A stretch of 64,000 nucleotides of DNA from Piezodorus guildinii (GCA_023052935.1 CM041297.1:103760063-103824062); one strand, 5' to 3'. Positions 23,506-34,405 are shown, counted from the stretch's first letter. Translations and numbers: made by a program. The notes: generated by a model not told the origin, from the letters alone.

Positions 23506-23796
23506 TGGAAGATAAAAGAGGAATCCTAAGGTATCCTCAGGCGAGGAATCAGAAATAAAAAAGAGGCTAAGAAAAAAATATATACATCACCAAATATAGA
23601 GTTATCCATTAGTTGGTCATAAAATTCCTTCAACTTGTATATTAAGCCCTTATTTGACAATGCTGGTAAGGTAATATGGTTCATCTTTTAGGATGTACAG
23701 AACTAAATGAACTTTAGAAGAAGAAAATACAAAAATACGTCATTAAAACCCTGTCAGGCTATTTTAATCAAAATGAGAAACTTATATTAATTAATC
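23506..23796 (+). repeat. R-alpha-associated repeat, interrupted by J-d
   Basis: CGAGGAATCAGAAATAAAAA and the ATATATACATCACC block match 28160-28235. The following R-alpha-like text (TTCCTTCAACTTGTATATTA, CCCTGTCAGGCTATTTTAAT) resumes after the Jockey insertion at 24661-24790. Confidence 0.6.
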
Positions 23797-23809
23797 ATAT
23801 AGTCAGTTT

Positions 23810-24647
23810 CATATTCCGACGATACTGCAATTATTACGAGAAATACAGACCCTATACAAACCAGTATGACATTACAACACCATTTGGACAATGTACAAAA
23901 CTGGTGTAAGAAATGGAAGTTAAACATTAACCATGACAAGTCACTACATATTACATTTACACTTAGACGCGGAATCTGCCCTTCAGTTTACATAGACAAT
24001 CACCCTTTACCGCAAACAAATACAGTAACGTACTTAGGACTAATATTTGACAAAAGATTGACATGGGGCCCACACGTCAAGACAAAACGTAAAACGCTAA
24101 ACTTTCGACTTAGACTATTATATTCAATATTACATAGACGTTCTAAATTATCCACCAGACAGAAACTAAATGTTTACACTTATTTATTAAAACCAATATG
24201 GACTTACGCTTGCCAAATATACGGACCCGCTAAAAAGACACACATACGAAAAATACAAACCTTTCAATCGCAATTTTTAAGACTAGCAATGAACTCACCA
24301 CCATATGTATCAAACGATACCCTACACACTGACTTACGTATTCCAACTACAATAAACCACATTCGACTGACTTACAAACGATTTCACGACAAACTAAATG
24401 AACATAGAAACAAACTTGTACAAAACATGGCTACAACTGACATACCATACATAACTCGGCGTAGGCTGAAAAGGAGTTGGATGAGGGACCTCCTAGTCTG
24501 AAAAAATAGTTTGTTTTTGAATGTCAGGAGGATCCACCACTGGGTACTATCTCCCTCATGCAAACCCATGCTATGTTTATCATATATAACTCATTTGCTG
24601 ATTGTAACATAAACAGGTGCAAATAAAAAAAAAAAATAAAAAAATAT
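23810..24647 (+). mobile_element. Jockey-like LINE J-d, 5'-truncated, with TSD
   Basis: The insertion is bounded by an exact 13-bp duplication ATATAGTCAGTTT (23797-23809 and 24648-24660) and ends in an A-rich tail (24618-24647). It lies inside R-alpha-like sequence, which reads continuously when the insert is removed. Confidence 0.9.
23812..24501 (+). pseudogene. Jockey-like reverse transcriptase, C-terminal 230 codons
   Basis: Open frame from the insertion edge to TGA. It begins at the catalytic box as YSDDTAIITRNTDP (YADD in most relatives), then WCKKWKLNINHDKSLHITFT, YLGLIFDKRLTWGPHV, LLKPIWTYACQIYG, and ends LKRSWMRDLLV. The endonuclease and the fingers/palm upstream are lost by 5' truncation, so it cannot be functional even though this segment has no internal stop. 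It is the youngest-looking Jockey coding piece in the window. Confidence 0.88.
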
Positions 24648-24790
24648 ATATAGTCAGTTTAATCAAAAATGCTTAGGCCTATAAAGAGTGTAAAATATAT
24701 TTGATGTTAATAACCAAGAGGTTGAGCACCTATTTCAATACCCTGATCCTAACTCTATAAAAGGTTCCTTATACCATGAAATCGTAAACA

Positions 24791-25310
24791 TATTATTAAT
24801 TTGTGATAAAATCTAATTCAATTATTATATAAATAAAAATAATAACAAAATTAAAGGTATTGCTTACAGATAGTATAAATAGTGACCTAGTAGCTAGAGC
24901 GGCAGAGCCAATGGAAACTTAATCTCTTATTTATAAGCGCTTAGGATTCCCTCCCTCTCGTTTTTAGCCTCTGCGTCCCAGTTTTATGGGCCTTTTTATG
25001 TACGCTAACAGGATTCGGAAGCGGTTTTGGTTTCGCAATGCCCCGTTGGAAAAAAAAAACGGATTATGAGCGTTTGAATGTGTGGAGCGAGAGTTACGGG
25101 AAATGGCTGACAGATTATCACGCTTTGTGCTTATGGTATCAACGCACAGGTGTCGAATGGCGGTGATGGTGTTATGTACGAACGGGAAAACGAAATTAAA
25201 AGGGGGAAAAAGTTCTAATTGGTCAAATAACTCTTTTATTATCACAAATAAATGCAATAATTTAGGATTAAAATCCAGTTCGTATATAAAAAATCTGTAG
25301 GTAGACAAAA
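24791..25310 (+). other. Unrecognised GC-richer island, possible exon
   Basis: After a pyrimidine tract and AG (24950-24967, splice-acceptor-like) a short plus frame runs to TGA at 25163 and contains MPRWKKKTDYERLNVWSES (ATG at 25038) and KWLTDYHALCLWYQRTG. A 114-codon frame is also open on the minus strand over the same bases. I recognise no family. It could be an exon, a relic or chance. Confidence 0.25.
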
Positions 25311-25314
25311 TTTA

Positions 25315-25320
<6 letters not shown>

Positions 25321-25357
<37 letters not shown>
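25321..25357. repeat. (TA)n microsatellite
   Basis: Pure TA run. Confidence 0.95.
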
Positions 25358-25361
<4 letters not shown>

Positions 25362-26514
25362 ACTGTTTCTTTAAAGTAAAACAATACAGCTTAAACATCC
25401 AAAGTGGCGATCAATCTTACCAATCCATTACATAATTATACAAATACAAAAATGAAATAACGATTCAAATTTACGAATCATTGTTCTAATAATTAAAATA
25501 TTTTTTGAATTTTCTTTTTTTGAAATTTAATCTTTCTCTCAAATCATTATCTACAGTAGCTCTTACAGTAAATCATATAATCACTGAATGCTATGCATAC
25601 GAGAATGAACGACAAAATCATTTATCAGGAAATGGACATGAGGAAATATTCCAGGCAGAAGAGCAAATTAAGAAGTTGATATTATTTTTGAAATCAACAA
25701 AAATTTTTCAAAAAATTTAAATTGCAACTTTTAATTAGCAATGCATGAACTGAAATTGTAAAATTGGGTGCAAATGACCCTTGTGGTTGAAAACCCCTAA
25801 GAAATAAATAAAATAAATAAATAATCTTTCTCTCGTATTTACTTTTATTTGATGTTTTGTTACTTCACGGCATATTTTATCATACTTAGCTTTCACATAT
25901 ATTTAATAGGTTTACGTTTATTTTCAGGGTAATTTCAATTTGTTTAAGTAGACAAAACAATTTTCGATCAAAGAATAAGTTAACATAAATTATTTTAAAA
26001 AAAAAAAAAAAAAATTAAGTATGGTTCTTTCAATCTCCATCAGCTCATGTGACTATTTATCTATGTAAGATAGTGTTGGTGTTCTTTGAAATCGTTTTAG
26101 TAAAACTGGATTAAAGAAGTTAAGTACTTAAGTAAACAAATGTGCAGGGATTTTAGATGACGAAATTTAGACTTTTTACCAATTGACCAAAAGCATAAGA
26201 GCCGTATAACCAAGTATTTACTGGCATTAGAAAATAAATAAATGTTATAATTGCACAATCAGATAAAAAAAAAAAAAAGACGTCTAAACATTAATAATTC
26301 TTTTGCCATCTGTTTGGTAGTGAACGCAGGAAAATATATTAATAGTTTTATTTATTTGTGAATTCAGTCATATTTTAAACGTATTTGCCATTATTTATCG
26401 TTGTAGCTTTTATCTTGTTCTGTTCGGTTCTATTTAAATCCCCACAAATCCCCACAACTTATTTAAATTTAATAAATAATGTCACTTCATAATACCATAA
26501 TTACAACCCAAAAG
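25358..26514. other. A+T-rich DNA with a retroelement-like tail
   Basis: No gene seen. 25770-25830 (AAATGACCCTTGTGGTTGAA then repeated AAATAAAT) resembles 20.80-20.86 kb. Poly(A) runs lie at 25997-26015 and 26266-26278. Confidence 0.45.
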
Positions 26515-26632
26515 CATTGATGTATAAAACAATGCTAAGCCTGTCACTGTTGTACAGCACTTATCTATTTCCAAGCATAGCGAACCCAACAGTACAGCGT
26601 CTTCAGTCTCTACGAAACAAAGTATTATGAAG
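26515..26632 (+). pseudogene. Non-LTR reverse-transcriptase relic
   Basis: The translation MLSLSLLYSTYLFPSIA then VQRLQSLRNKVL resembles the post-catalytic segment of Jockey/CR1-like elements (RIQSFQSKVLR). It stops where the 30-bp inverted end of the next element begins. Confidence 0.4.
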
Positions 26633-27969
26633 AATTGAGACGTTGATTTCCAAAAGGTACTATATCCACTTTAGAGAATTTTACAGGAAACGCAAAAATC
26701 TGTCATTTATTTATTATTGGCCTAATTTACGTGACCCTTTTTTTATTAAAATCAAAAGTTGATTTATAAAGGTGTTACCAACTCATTTTTCCAAATTATT
26801 GCACTTTTCCGATGACTTTTAAACAATATAATATGGATTTAGTACTTTTTGGAACGAAACATGGATATAGTACTTTTTGGAACGAATTAAAAGGGATATA
26901 GTACTTTTTGGAAGAATATAACGCAAGGTAAGTTGGTAACAGTCACTATAACCTTCCTGATCCAACATTGCCGATAACTAACGTCTTTATATCGTTAATT
27001 ACTAAGTTATGTATATTTCCTTATTCTCCCTCTGAGAAACATCTTTCTTTGTTGGTTAATTACATTTATTATCTATTATTCATAAAGAAAGTGAATATTC
27101 AAAGGACAATATATCTATTTATGGCACTATAATAAGAAAGTATGTAATTATGAAGTTTGTTTTGAACTTGTATTTACTATTTGTGTGAATTTAGCAAATT
27201 AAATTATATTATTAACGACGTGTATACAATATTTAACCATAGATACTGATAAATAATAACTTTTGAGCTTTTATTTTACATAAAAAAATCGACTACTAAG
27301 TTAGATCAGGCGCGGATTTTCTTCACATATTTAGCAAGTTCGTGGAATGCTAATTCCAACTATTTGCTGCATAAAATACCATTATTCTATTAAAATGTGA
27401 GTTTCTGAAAAATTTTAAACCAAATTTATGTTGCTTCAAGAAGAAATACTATTAAAAAACTTAATTTAATTGACAACCTAAAAGAACCAAAGCGACGCAA
27501 CTAAGTTGTTTCAAATAGCCTAAAAACTGATTATTAGGTTAAAACCAGTGATTAAAATAATAGCGGTGATTCAAGACGTGCTAAATGAACCAATAAAAAT
27601 CCATAAAATGATTAAAACAATAAATTAATGGTGATATATTACGCGGTTAGGTGCTTCTGCTGTTTAGTAGGAAATATAGTACCTTTTGGAAGGAAATGAA
27701 ATGAAAGGTTATATCTGTTTACATAGGATATAGTACCTTTTGGAACGAAACATGGATATAGTACCTTTTGGAATGAAATAAAATGTGGATTTAGTACCTT
27801 TTGGAATGAAATGAAATTTTTAAAGACTTTTTTAAAGGATTTTTATGTTTCTTGGATAAAATTTGATGACGGATTTAGATAAAACCAAACCATTAGAATA
27901 CAAATATGTGAAAATATCAACTTTGAAAAAAATGTCCTTTAGTACCTTTTGGAAATCAACGTCTCAATT
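26633..27969. mobile_element. Candidate TIR element with sub-terminal repeats
   Basis: Inverted ends of about 30 bp: 26633-26662 starts AATTGAGACGTTGATTTCC and continues AAAAGGTACTA; 27940-27969 is its reverse complement. Inside, a motif close to GATATAGTACCTTTTGGAA recurs seven times in plus orientation in two clusters (26835-26917, three copies; 27668-27805, four copies); the inverted ends contain the same motif. No protein is encoded. No clear target-site duplication beyond the palindromic AATT. Repeated sub-terminal sites usually bind a transposase, so this is probably a non-autonomous DNA transposon of unknown superfamily. Confidence 0.6.
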
Positions 27970-28009
27970 GTTAAAGAGACAACATTATAAAGAGTAAAAG
28001 CGTCATACA

Positions 28010-28235
28010 CACTCACACTTTTATTCGGGACTTGGTCATTTGGACTCAGGAGAGCCTAAAACGTGTATTTCCGTCTAAAACTGGAATTCGAAAACTTTCA
28101 CGATCGCAATACTTTCCCTTATTATATACTTCATAAATAGGTAAGTGAAAGTAAAAAGTAGAACCCTCAAGTATCCCAAGGAGAGGAATCAGAAATAAAA
28201 AAGAGGCTAGGAAACGAAATATATACATCACCTAT
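28010..28235 (+). repeat. R-alpha repeat, 3' end and following block
   Basis: CTTGGTCATTTGGACTCAGG, AACGTGTATTTCCGTC, ATCGCAATACTTTCCC, then ATAGGTAAGTGAAAGT, then the GAGGAATCAGAAATAAAAAA block shared with 23.53 kb. Confidence 0.7.
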
Positions 28236-28696
28236 AGTATAGATGGAGAAAACTATTTACGAACTTTTATATTCCACTAAAATAATACCAAAAGGATATT
28301 TCCGGAGTTCATTTAAACTTAATAACCCCTCCTCTCAAGCTTCCAAGTTAGTCGCGCGTTGGCTTCCCGTTCAATCTTAAAATTCTTTATGAAACAATAT
28401 GCTTTCCTAGGAGATATATTGAAAAAGTTTCGACCTCGACTTTTGATGAAATGCGTCCGTTGGGGGTATTTTCTATTGCTTTATAGGAACCGAAAGAAAA
28501 AGGAAGTGATCCTTCATATGAGATTTTTTTCCCGATAGGAGGAGACTTTCTGAGAGCTTATTGGAGAATAGTTTGTAGTTTATAGTATTGGGCAACATTA
28601 TGATTTATTTTAGAGAATATATATATTTAAATTTTGTTTTGTTTTCATGATGATGAAAATACTACTTATATGATGAGTTATTATACCTATTATACA

Positions 28697-28812
28697 ATTT
28701 ATTTTAACAGTCGAGGTAAGTGAAAGTCGGGTGTTGCCGCACCAGAATTTTCTTGTATAATAGGTATAATTATTATACCTATATTATTATACCTCGACTG
28801 TTAAAATAAATT
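28697..28812. repeat. Inverted repeat containing an R-alpha 5' terminus
   Basis: TTTATTTTAACAGTCGAGGTA at 28699-28719 is repeated inverted at 28790-28810. Between them, on the minus strand, lies the R-alpha start (TCTGGTGCGGCAACACCCGA, then CTTTCACTTACCTCG) and an inner palindrome TATAATAGGTATAAT/ATTATACCTATATTA. Confidence 0.6.
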
Positions 28813-28834
28813 TAAATATACTAAATTACTTCAT

Positions 28835-28985
28835 AACGAATTACTTCACAAGGACTTAGACAACAAACAGCCACAGAAAATTATAAAAGATTTCATGACA
28901 GACTGACTTATAACATGAACCCATCGGCCGGAACACTTAAATCCAACACCAATCCGTACAATCCACTCCGACGACTTTTTGCAAT
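28835..28985 (+). pseudogene. Jockey-like LINE C-terminal fragment (J-e)
   Basis: The translation ENYKRFHDRLTYNMNPSAG and NPYNPLRRL matches the FHDKL...NPPRRL end of Jockey copies. About 45 codons remain. Confidence 0.65.
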
Positions 28986-29179
28986 TTTTTTTTTTGCGGA
29001 TGGCAAAAAGCAATTTGGAAAACAAACAAAAACCAATTGTAATCAAATAAAAAATTGAAAAAATCTATTTAATATAGTTCAATTTGAAAAATATTTTTAA
29101 TTAATATTGATAAATCGTGCATCAATTTTCGCTGGAAACATATAATTTTAATTAAATAATATATCTATATTAAAGTATT

Positions 29180-30510
29180 AATCAGTAATACGTCTATCCA
29201 ATATTAGTTCATTTATATTACAACTTTGTGTATCATATAATATTTTTTTCTAAATTCTTTGTTTTTCCAGGAGTATATTATACGTATATATATCTGTTCT
29301 TATTATCAAAAAATGACCTTAATATTCCATTTAGACCTGGTACCATCCAAATTCTCCAAATTTCATCAGAACCTTACTCATCATCCTAACCCTCTAGCAC
29401 AATCCCTATCCGGCACCACCCATCCGTACAATCCTCCTCGAAGATTGAAACGGCAGTGGCCGCGAGACGTATTGTAAACACTTAAATTGGAGTTCTGACA
29501 CTGGTTAGATCCTCCACTCATGTACGGTATGTTTGTGGCTACAGCGCTCTAACTCAGCCTCCGCTGGCTCACACCAGTGATGCGGCTGAGATAGAGGCGT
29601 TGGGATCTCTTTGATTCCGCTTTTTCTTCCACAAGTGGAGGGAAAAGCGCAGTCTGGAGTCCCTCTAGCAGTTGTATATATTGTATATTGTTATGATTGT
29701 TTGTATGATGTTTATTTATTTGCCAACTTTTCATTTATCTTATTATAGGTTGTTGTTTTGATTTATTTTGCTTTTTTATTTATTATGATTTTATTGAATA
29801 TATATGAATTTATTTATTTTCTATTCTATGTAATTTGACTATTATTATTATTTTTTGTATATATTGTATGAATGTAGTCTCTTATCAATATTGCTATTGT
29901 TCGTTTTGTAACAAATTCTAATATATCTCAATAAAAAAAATATATATTATCAAAAAAACAAAAAATTACATTAACAAATAGTTTTGCTCTTTTATCCTTT
30001 ATTTAATCATCAATTTCGTCCAACTTGTATATTTAGTCGTCTATCATCAATATCATTAAGATGATATGAATAACTTTTTGGAATGCACAAAATTAATGGT
30101 AGTTTAAAAGAAGACAAATAAAATATCGGCATTTAAGCCCTGTCAGACTATTTTAATCAGAATTAATTCTACATGATATTAAATCCCTTTAAATTTTACA
30201 CCAATATAGCGAATTTAATAAAAATCGTCAGAGCCGTTTGTGAGAAAATTGTAAAAAGGTGCAAAGTGGCCCTTCTGGTTAGTCGATTTAAATGAAAAAA
30301 GGTTCCGGTAGCATCACGGCTCTGTGTTGTCTTAATCGTGAACTTTCGTTTTTGCGCTGAACTTACCACACACAGACCTTTTTTCGGGAGTTGGTCATTT
30401 GTACTCAGTAGACCCTTAAACGTGTATCTCCCAAGTCGAATTCGTAAATTTTCACAATCGCAATACTTTCCCTTACTATAAATTTTATATATAAGTAAGT
30501 GAAAGGAAAA
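29180..30510 (+). repeat. R-alpha repeat, long copy with nested Jockey
   Basis: Blocks TATTTTTTTCTAAATTCTTT, GTATATTATACG, then (after the insert) ATCAATTTCGTCCAACTTG, CGGCATTTAAGCCCTGTCAG, TTGGTCATTTGTACTCAG, CACAATCGCAATACTTTCCC and ATAAGTAAGTGAAAGG follow the order seen in other copies. Reading is continuous across the Jockey insertion at 29314-29944. Confidence 0.7.
29314..29944 (+). mobile_element. Jockey-like LINE J-c, 5'-truncated, nested in R-alpha
   Basis: Flanked by an exact 13-bp duplication TATTATCAAAAAA (29301-29313 and 29945-29957). The open part (to 29477) encodes LVPSKFSKFHQNLTHHPNP, LAQSLSGTTHPYNPPRRLKR and QWPRDVL. A GC-richer 3' UTR with AGTGATGCGGCTGAGATAG follows, and the tail is AATAAAAAAAATATA. 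Confidence 0.9.
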
Positions 30511-31251
30511 AAAAAATAAAAAGGGTAGGCCACTGTTCTGCTGCGATGAATATGAGTATCTTTATCCTAATGGATTAAGCGCTATGTTTGTAGTCTACCT
30601 TCTCCTTATGAATGATTTTAATAAAGACATCATAATCACTCATCCGGCTAAATGGTCTGTCGATAAAAAATCTGTAATATGTGCACTTCCCAAAACTGTT
30701 GCCTCTGACAAATCGTTTATTAATTGCTCCACATCAATTTGAAATTCAATCTTTTCCTCTTCCCCCACCATCCCCTGGAAAAACCTTATTCCTCAATTCC
30801 TTTCATATTTAAATTGAGTCGCTTTGCCTACTATCTGTCTCTTCAAGAATATTCTTCCGCATTGATTCCGTGTTTGTATAATATTTGACTGTAAAATAAA
30901 TTCGTATCGTTTTTAAATATTTCAATTTAAACCTCTCTGTGTTTAAAAGCTCATGTTTACTTGAATGATGATGTTTAGATATTGTAAACAAGGATTAGTT
31001 ATGGTGCTTTTATGCATCTGTTTCTATCGAGATTCCTTATCTTTAAGTGGTAATTTGCTTGCTCAAAATGGAATAGAAAAAAAATTCAATTTCATCATTT
31101 AATAACAGATGAGAGGGTGTCTTATTAAAAATACACATAATAGATCATTCAGCAGTAAGCTACCAACATTTACTGACTGGAACAACAGGACCTTATTGTG
31201 AACAGTGGAACGTACCTATTACCATAAAACACTTACTGACCCTGCAGTTAC
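30511..31251. other. A+T-rich DNA, no gene seen
   Basis: No recognisable repeat or coding motif. Confidence 0.5.
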
Positions 31252-31428
31252 CATAAATAAATAAATAAATTCTTTATTATTCTGGGACAAGTCCCTTTAG
31301 AATAACATCTACATAACATGTAAATTGGACTTAAGAGTCTTAGAGAAATTAATTATTTATAAACAATTTGACTAGAACTAACAGAAAACAGACATATGCA
31401 AATATGTTGAAAATAGAATAAAATAGAG

Positions 31429-34230
31429 TCAATTACAATTTTGTTCTGACTGGATGGTCATGAGATGAATGAATAAGCGGGATTTGAATACAGGAAGAGA
31501 GTTGGAGTGACGGATAGAAAGAGGAATAGAATTCCATAGGATTGAGGATCGGATAAGGAACGATCTGTCAAAATGTGCAGATTGGTGGGCCGTTGTGTAT
31601 AAATCTGAAGGCCTAGAGCGTGTACAGCGGGAATGGACAGAGGATTTGAATTGTAAAAGGTTGAAAATGTATGATGGACGCCGGGATTGAATAACTTGGT
31701 ATAGGAATGATGCAAGGAAATACTTCCGACGATTGGAAGGATAAAGCCACTTCAACTCGCTATAAAATTCGGAGACGGAGGTGTATCTCGGGACCCCGAA
31801 GATAAATCGAACAAAGCAATTAATTAGGCGTTTTATTTTTACTTCGAGATCCCCAGAAACACAACCGTATACGGTACAGCAGTAGTCGAAGTGGGGGAAT
31901 ATTAGAGAGGTAACGAGGAGCTTCCGGGTTTCATACGGGAATAGGTGACGAAGGGAATTCAGTCGCTTTAAGGTATAAAAGGTGCGGCGGGAAATTTCGG
32001 AAATATGGTTCTTGAAAGAGAGGGTTTGATCAAAGGTTACTCCCAGATTCCTGACGGTCGGATAAAACTTTATAGGGTTACCATTTAGGAAGAGGGTTGG
32101 GATATGTGGAACAGTTTTCAAGAAGTGATGGGATCCTATTACAATGGCCTTTGTTTTTTCAATATTTAGTTTTAGTTTGTTGACTACAGCCCAGTGACTT
32201 ATTCGATCTAAGTCCTCTTGTAGTCTTTTTGTTGCTGGTAATAGGTCGGGAGGTGGGAAGGAAAGGTAAATTTGAAAATCGTCTGCATAGAGGTGGTATT
32301 TAGCGTGATTAATATGGAGAGGCAGGTCATTAATATAAATAGCAAATAGGGTAGGAGATAGAGACGACCCCTGTGGGACACCGCAGGAAAGGGGCAAGGT
32401 TGAGGATGGGGGCTGGTCTGGCACTACTACGTACTGAGAACGATCGGAGAGAAAGGATTGAAACCAGCGCAAAGCACTGTTGGATACTGGAAGATTTTGG
32501 AGTTTGGTAAGAAGGATGCTATGGTCAACGGTGTCAAACGCCTTTGAGAAATCGAGAAGGATAAGAATTGTTATTTGTTGGCGATCAATGGCAGTTTGGA
32601 GGTCTTGCGTTATTTTAAGGAGAGCGGATTGGGTAGAATAACCAGATCGAAAACCGGATTGGAGAGGACTAAGAAGGGAGTTTTCTTCTAGGAAATTTGA
32701 GAGTTGGGTTTGAACAAGGCGTTCGAGCGGTTTTGAAAGATTGGAGAGAAGAGAAATAGGACGGAAATCTTGCGGTGAGGTAGGATTTGGAACTTTATTT
32801 AGTGGTCGGACGAGGGCAGTTTTCCAGGAAGAAGGAAAAATTGAATTTTGTAGAGAGAAATTATATATATGATAGAGTATGGGTATGAGGGATGGGAGGC
32901 TGGAATTTATTAATTTTACAGGGATATTGTCAGGTCCATAGTCATTGGTATGGGATTTTGAGATTGTAGCAAGCAGCTCGTCGTATGAAACATGAGAAAA
33001 AAAGAAACTGTCAGGATTAAACCTTCGGTAAGTAATGTCAGGAGCTATTGAGGAATTAGAAGCTGAGGAGATATAATGATTATTGAGTTCGTCAGGCGTG
33101 ATTTGGAAAGAACTAAGGTTATTGGATTCAGGGAAGGACAATTTACGAAGAATTTTCCATTTAGATCTAGAATCGGGAGCTTCGGAAAGGACAGAATGGA
33201 TATGGAGAGATTTAGCACGTCGTACTGCGGATTGGGTTTCGTTTCGAAGTCTCTTGAAAGACGCATAATCATCTTGCTGACGAGTACGTCGAAATTTGCG
33301 TCTTGCCGCTTCTCTTCTTTTCATCATTGTCTTTATTTCTGGGGTCAGCCAAGGCGCAGTAGGACGGCGTAAGATTCTGGTTTTTAACGGAGCATGGGTG
33401 TCTAATATGGATCGTAGGTTTGAGGTGAGAAAGGAGACCTTAAGATCAATGGAGTTGTAGGAGTATAGATAGTCCCAGTGGATGGAGTCAAGATCAGGTT
33501 GAAGGGATTCATGGGAAAGAAGGTCCAAATTACGATATGATATAATTTTTGGTGTAAAGGATTTGACAGGTAGGTTATATGCGATATGGATAAGGTCGTG
33601 TGATGAAAGAAACGGAACGGGGTGCTGTGAGGAGGAAATAATTTTTGTAGGAGAATCAGAAATATGGAGGTCTAACCAGGTATCTGAGTGTTGTGTGTGG
33701 TGGGTAGGATAGTAAGGAACAAGATAAAGATTGAGGGAGTATATTAGATCTGTAAGGAAGGATTTGTCACTGGACTCAGATAACATATTAGTATTGAAGT
33801 CACCAGAAATAATTATATTGTTATATGCTGAGACCAGTTGGACAAGGGAGGATTGGAAGAGGTCATCAAATGGAACACGGGGAGGTCGGTAGATAACGGC
33901 GTATAGCAAGGGTGAGGAGATGGTTGAAATTTCAACAAACATATATTCTATGTGAGGTAAGGGATTATGAGGAGATATTAATAGGATTTTAGCTTTCAGG
34001 CTATCATGAATATACAGCCCGACTCCACCTCCCCTGCGATCAGATCGGTCATGTCTGAGAAAGGAGTAATTTGGAAGGGAAACCTGAGAGGAGGGGATAA
34101 ATGGTTTTAACCATGTTTCGGATACGGCTACTATGTGATAAAAATTGTCAAGGAAATATAGTTGGAATTCATCATAGTGGGCTAGGAGAGATTGTGCGTT
34201 GATGTGACAGGAAGTTAGGATATTAGTCAT
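31429..34230 (-). CDS. LINE ORF2: endonuclease and reverse transcriptase, intact 933 aa
   Basis: Enzyme of a CR1/L2/Jockey-group non-LTR retrotransposon that nicks target DNA and copies the element RNA at the nick. Residues 1-220 form an APE-type endonuclease: HINAQSL, SETWL (E38), GGGVGLYI, VIYRPP, SGDFNTN (D144, N146) and a final SSHD (H211; SDH is usual). Residues 430-740 form the reverse transcriptase: WKTALVRPLNK, FRPISLLSNLSK, LLDFSKAFDTVDH (D560), GVPQGSSLSPTLFAIYINDL, HLYADDFQIYL (YADD 648-651). The C-terminus has FYSELKWLYP and FLIRSSILWNSIP. There are no internal stops and all key residues are present, so it may be young or still active. The ATG overlaps the TGA of the upstream frame (ATGA). 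Clade assignment is by eye. Confidence 0.9.
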   Translation of the reverse strand: MTNILTSCHINAQSLLAHYDEFQLYFLDNFYHIVAVSETWLKPFIPSSQVSLPNYSFLRHDRSDRRGGGVGLYIHDSLKAKILLISPHNPLPHIEYMFVEISTISSPLLYAVIYRPPRVPFDDLFQSSLVQLVSAYNNIIISGDFNTNMLSESSDKSFLTDLIYSLNLYLVPYYPTHHTQHSDTWLDLHISDSPTKIISSSQHPVPFLSSHDLIHIAYNLPVKSFTPKIISYRNLDLLSHESLQPDLDSIHWDYLYSYNSIDLKVSFLTSNLRSILDTHAPLKTRILRRPTAPWLTPEIKTMMKRREAARRKFRRTRQQDDYASFKRLRNETQSAVRRAKSLHIHSVLSEAPDSRSKWKILRKLSFPESNNLSSFQITPDELNNHYISSASNSSIAPDITYRRFNPDSFFFSHVSYDELLATISKSHTNDYGPDNIPVKLINSSLPSLIPILYHIYNFSLQNSIFPSSWKTALVRPLNKVPNPTSPQDFRPISLLSNLSKPLERLVQTQLSNFLEENSLLSPLQSGFRSGYSTQSALLKITQDLQTAIDRQQITILILLDFSKAFDTVDHSILLTKLQNLPVSNSALRWFQSFLSDRSQYVVVPDQPPSSTLPLSCGVPQGSSLSPTLFAIYINDLPLHINHAKYHLYADDFQIYLSFPPPDLLPATKRLQEDLDRISHWAVVNKLKLNIEKTKAIVIGSHHFLKTVPHIPTLFLNGNPIKFYPTVRNLGVTFDQTLSFKNHISEISRRTFYTLKRLNSLRHLFPYETRKLLVTSLIFPHFDYCCTVYGCVSGDLEVKIKRLINCFVRFIFGVPRYTSVSEFYSELKWLYPSNRRKYFLASFLYQVIQSRRPSYIFNLLQFKSSVHSRCTRSRPSDLYTTAHQSAHFDRSFLIRSSILWNSIPLSIRHSNSLPVFKSRLFIHLMTIQSEQNCN

Positions 34231-34320
34231 AATGTAAGGGTTGAGGGGGAAAGACTGAAAAGAGGATTAGGGTTGAAGGTAGGGATATAATAGTTTTTCA
34301 TCCAGCACTCTATTTTACAT
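34227..34320 (-). pseudogene. C-terminal tail of LINE ORF1, truncated
   Basis: A minus frame reading ECWMKNYYIPTFNPNPLFSL and then SPSTLTL stops at 34227-34229, one base into the ORF2 start (ATGA). Further upstream the frame is only microsatellite. No nucleic-acid-binding motif remains, so its identity as ORF1 rests on position and the stop-start overlap. Confidence 0.4.
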
Positions 34321-34372
34321 TGAGAAAAAGTGGAACTGTAAATTACAGATATGTTTTTTAAGCCAATACAAA

Positions 34373-34373
34373 G

Positions 34374-34405
<32 letters not shown>

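Larger units (their letters stand above)
31252..34340 (-). mobile_element. CR1/L2-like LINE (CRL), near-complete 3' part
   Basis: From the 5' side (right): a short end of ORF1, an intact ORF2, a 3' UTR of about 175 nt, and a terminus with CCCAGAATAATAAAGAATTT and a TTTA repeat at 31252-31270. Sequence right of about 34340 is microsatellite and satellite, so the 5' part appears truncated. I could not find a target-site duplication. Confidence 0.85.

Noticed and set aside
26633..26740. Continuation of the RT relic into IETLISKRYYIHFREFYRK
   Set aside because: The same bases form the inverted end repeated at 27940-27969, so the apparent coding continuation is probably coincidental.
26835..27805. 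CRISPR-like array of 19-bp repeats
   Set aside because: Spacing is irregular, repeats lie in two clusters, and the context is a eukaryotic element with inverted ends.
33045..33372. Frames on the opposite strand of ORF2
   Set aside because: Antisense shadows of a well-supported coding region.
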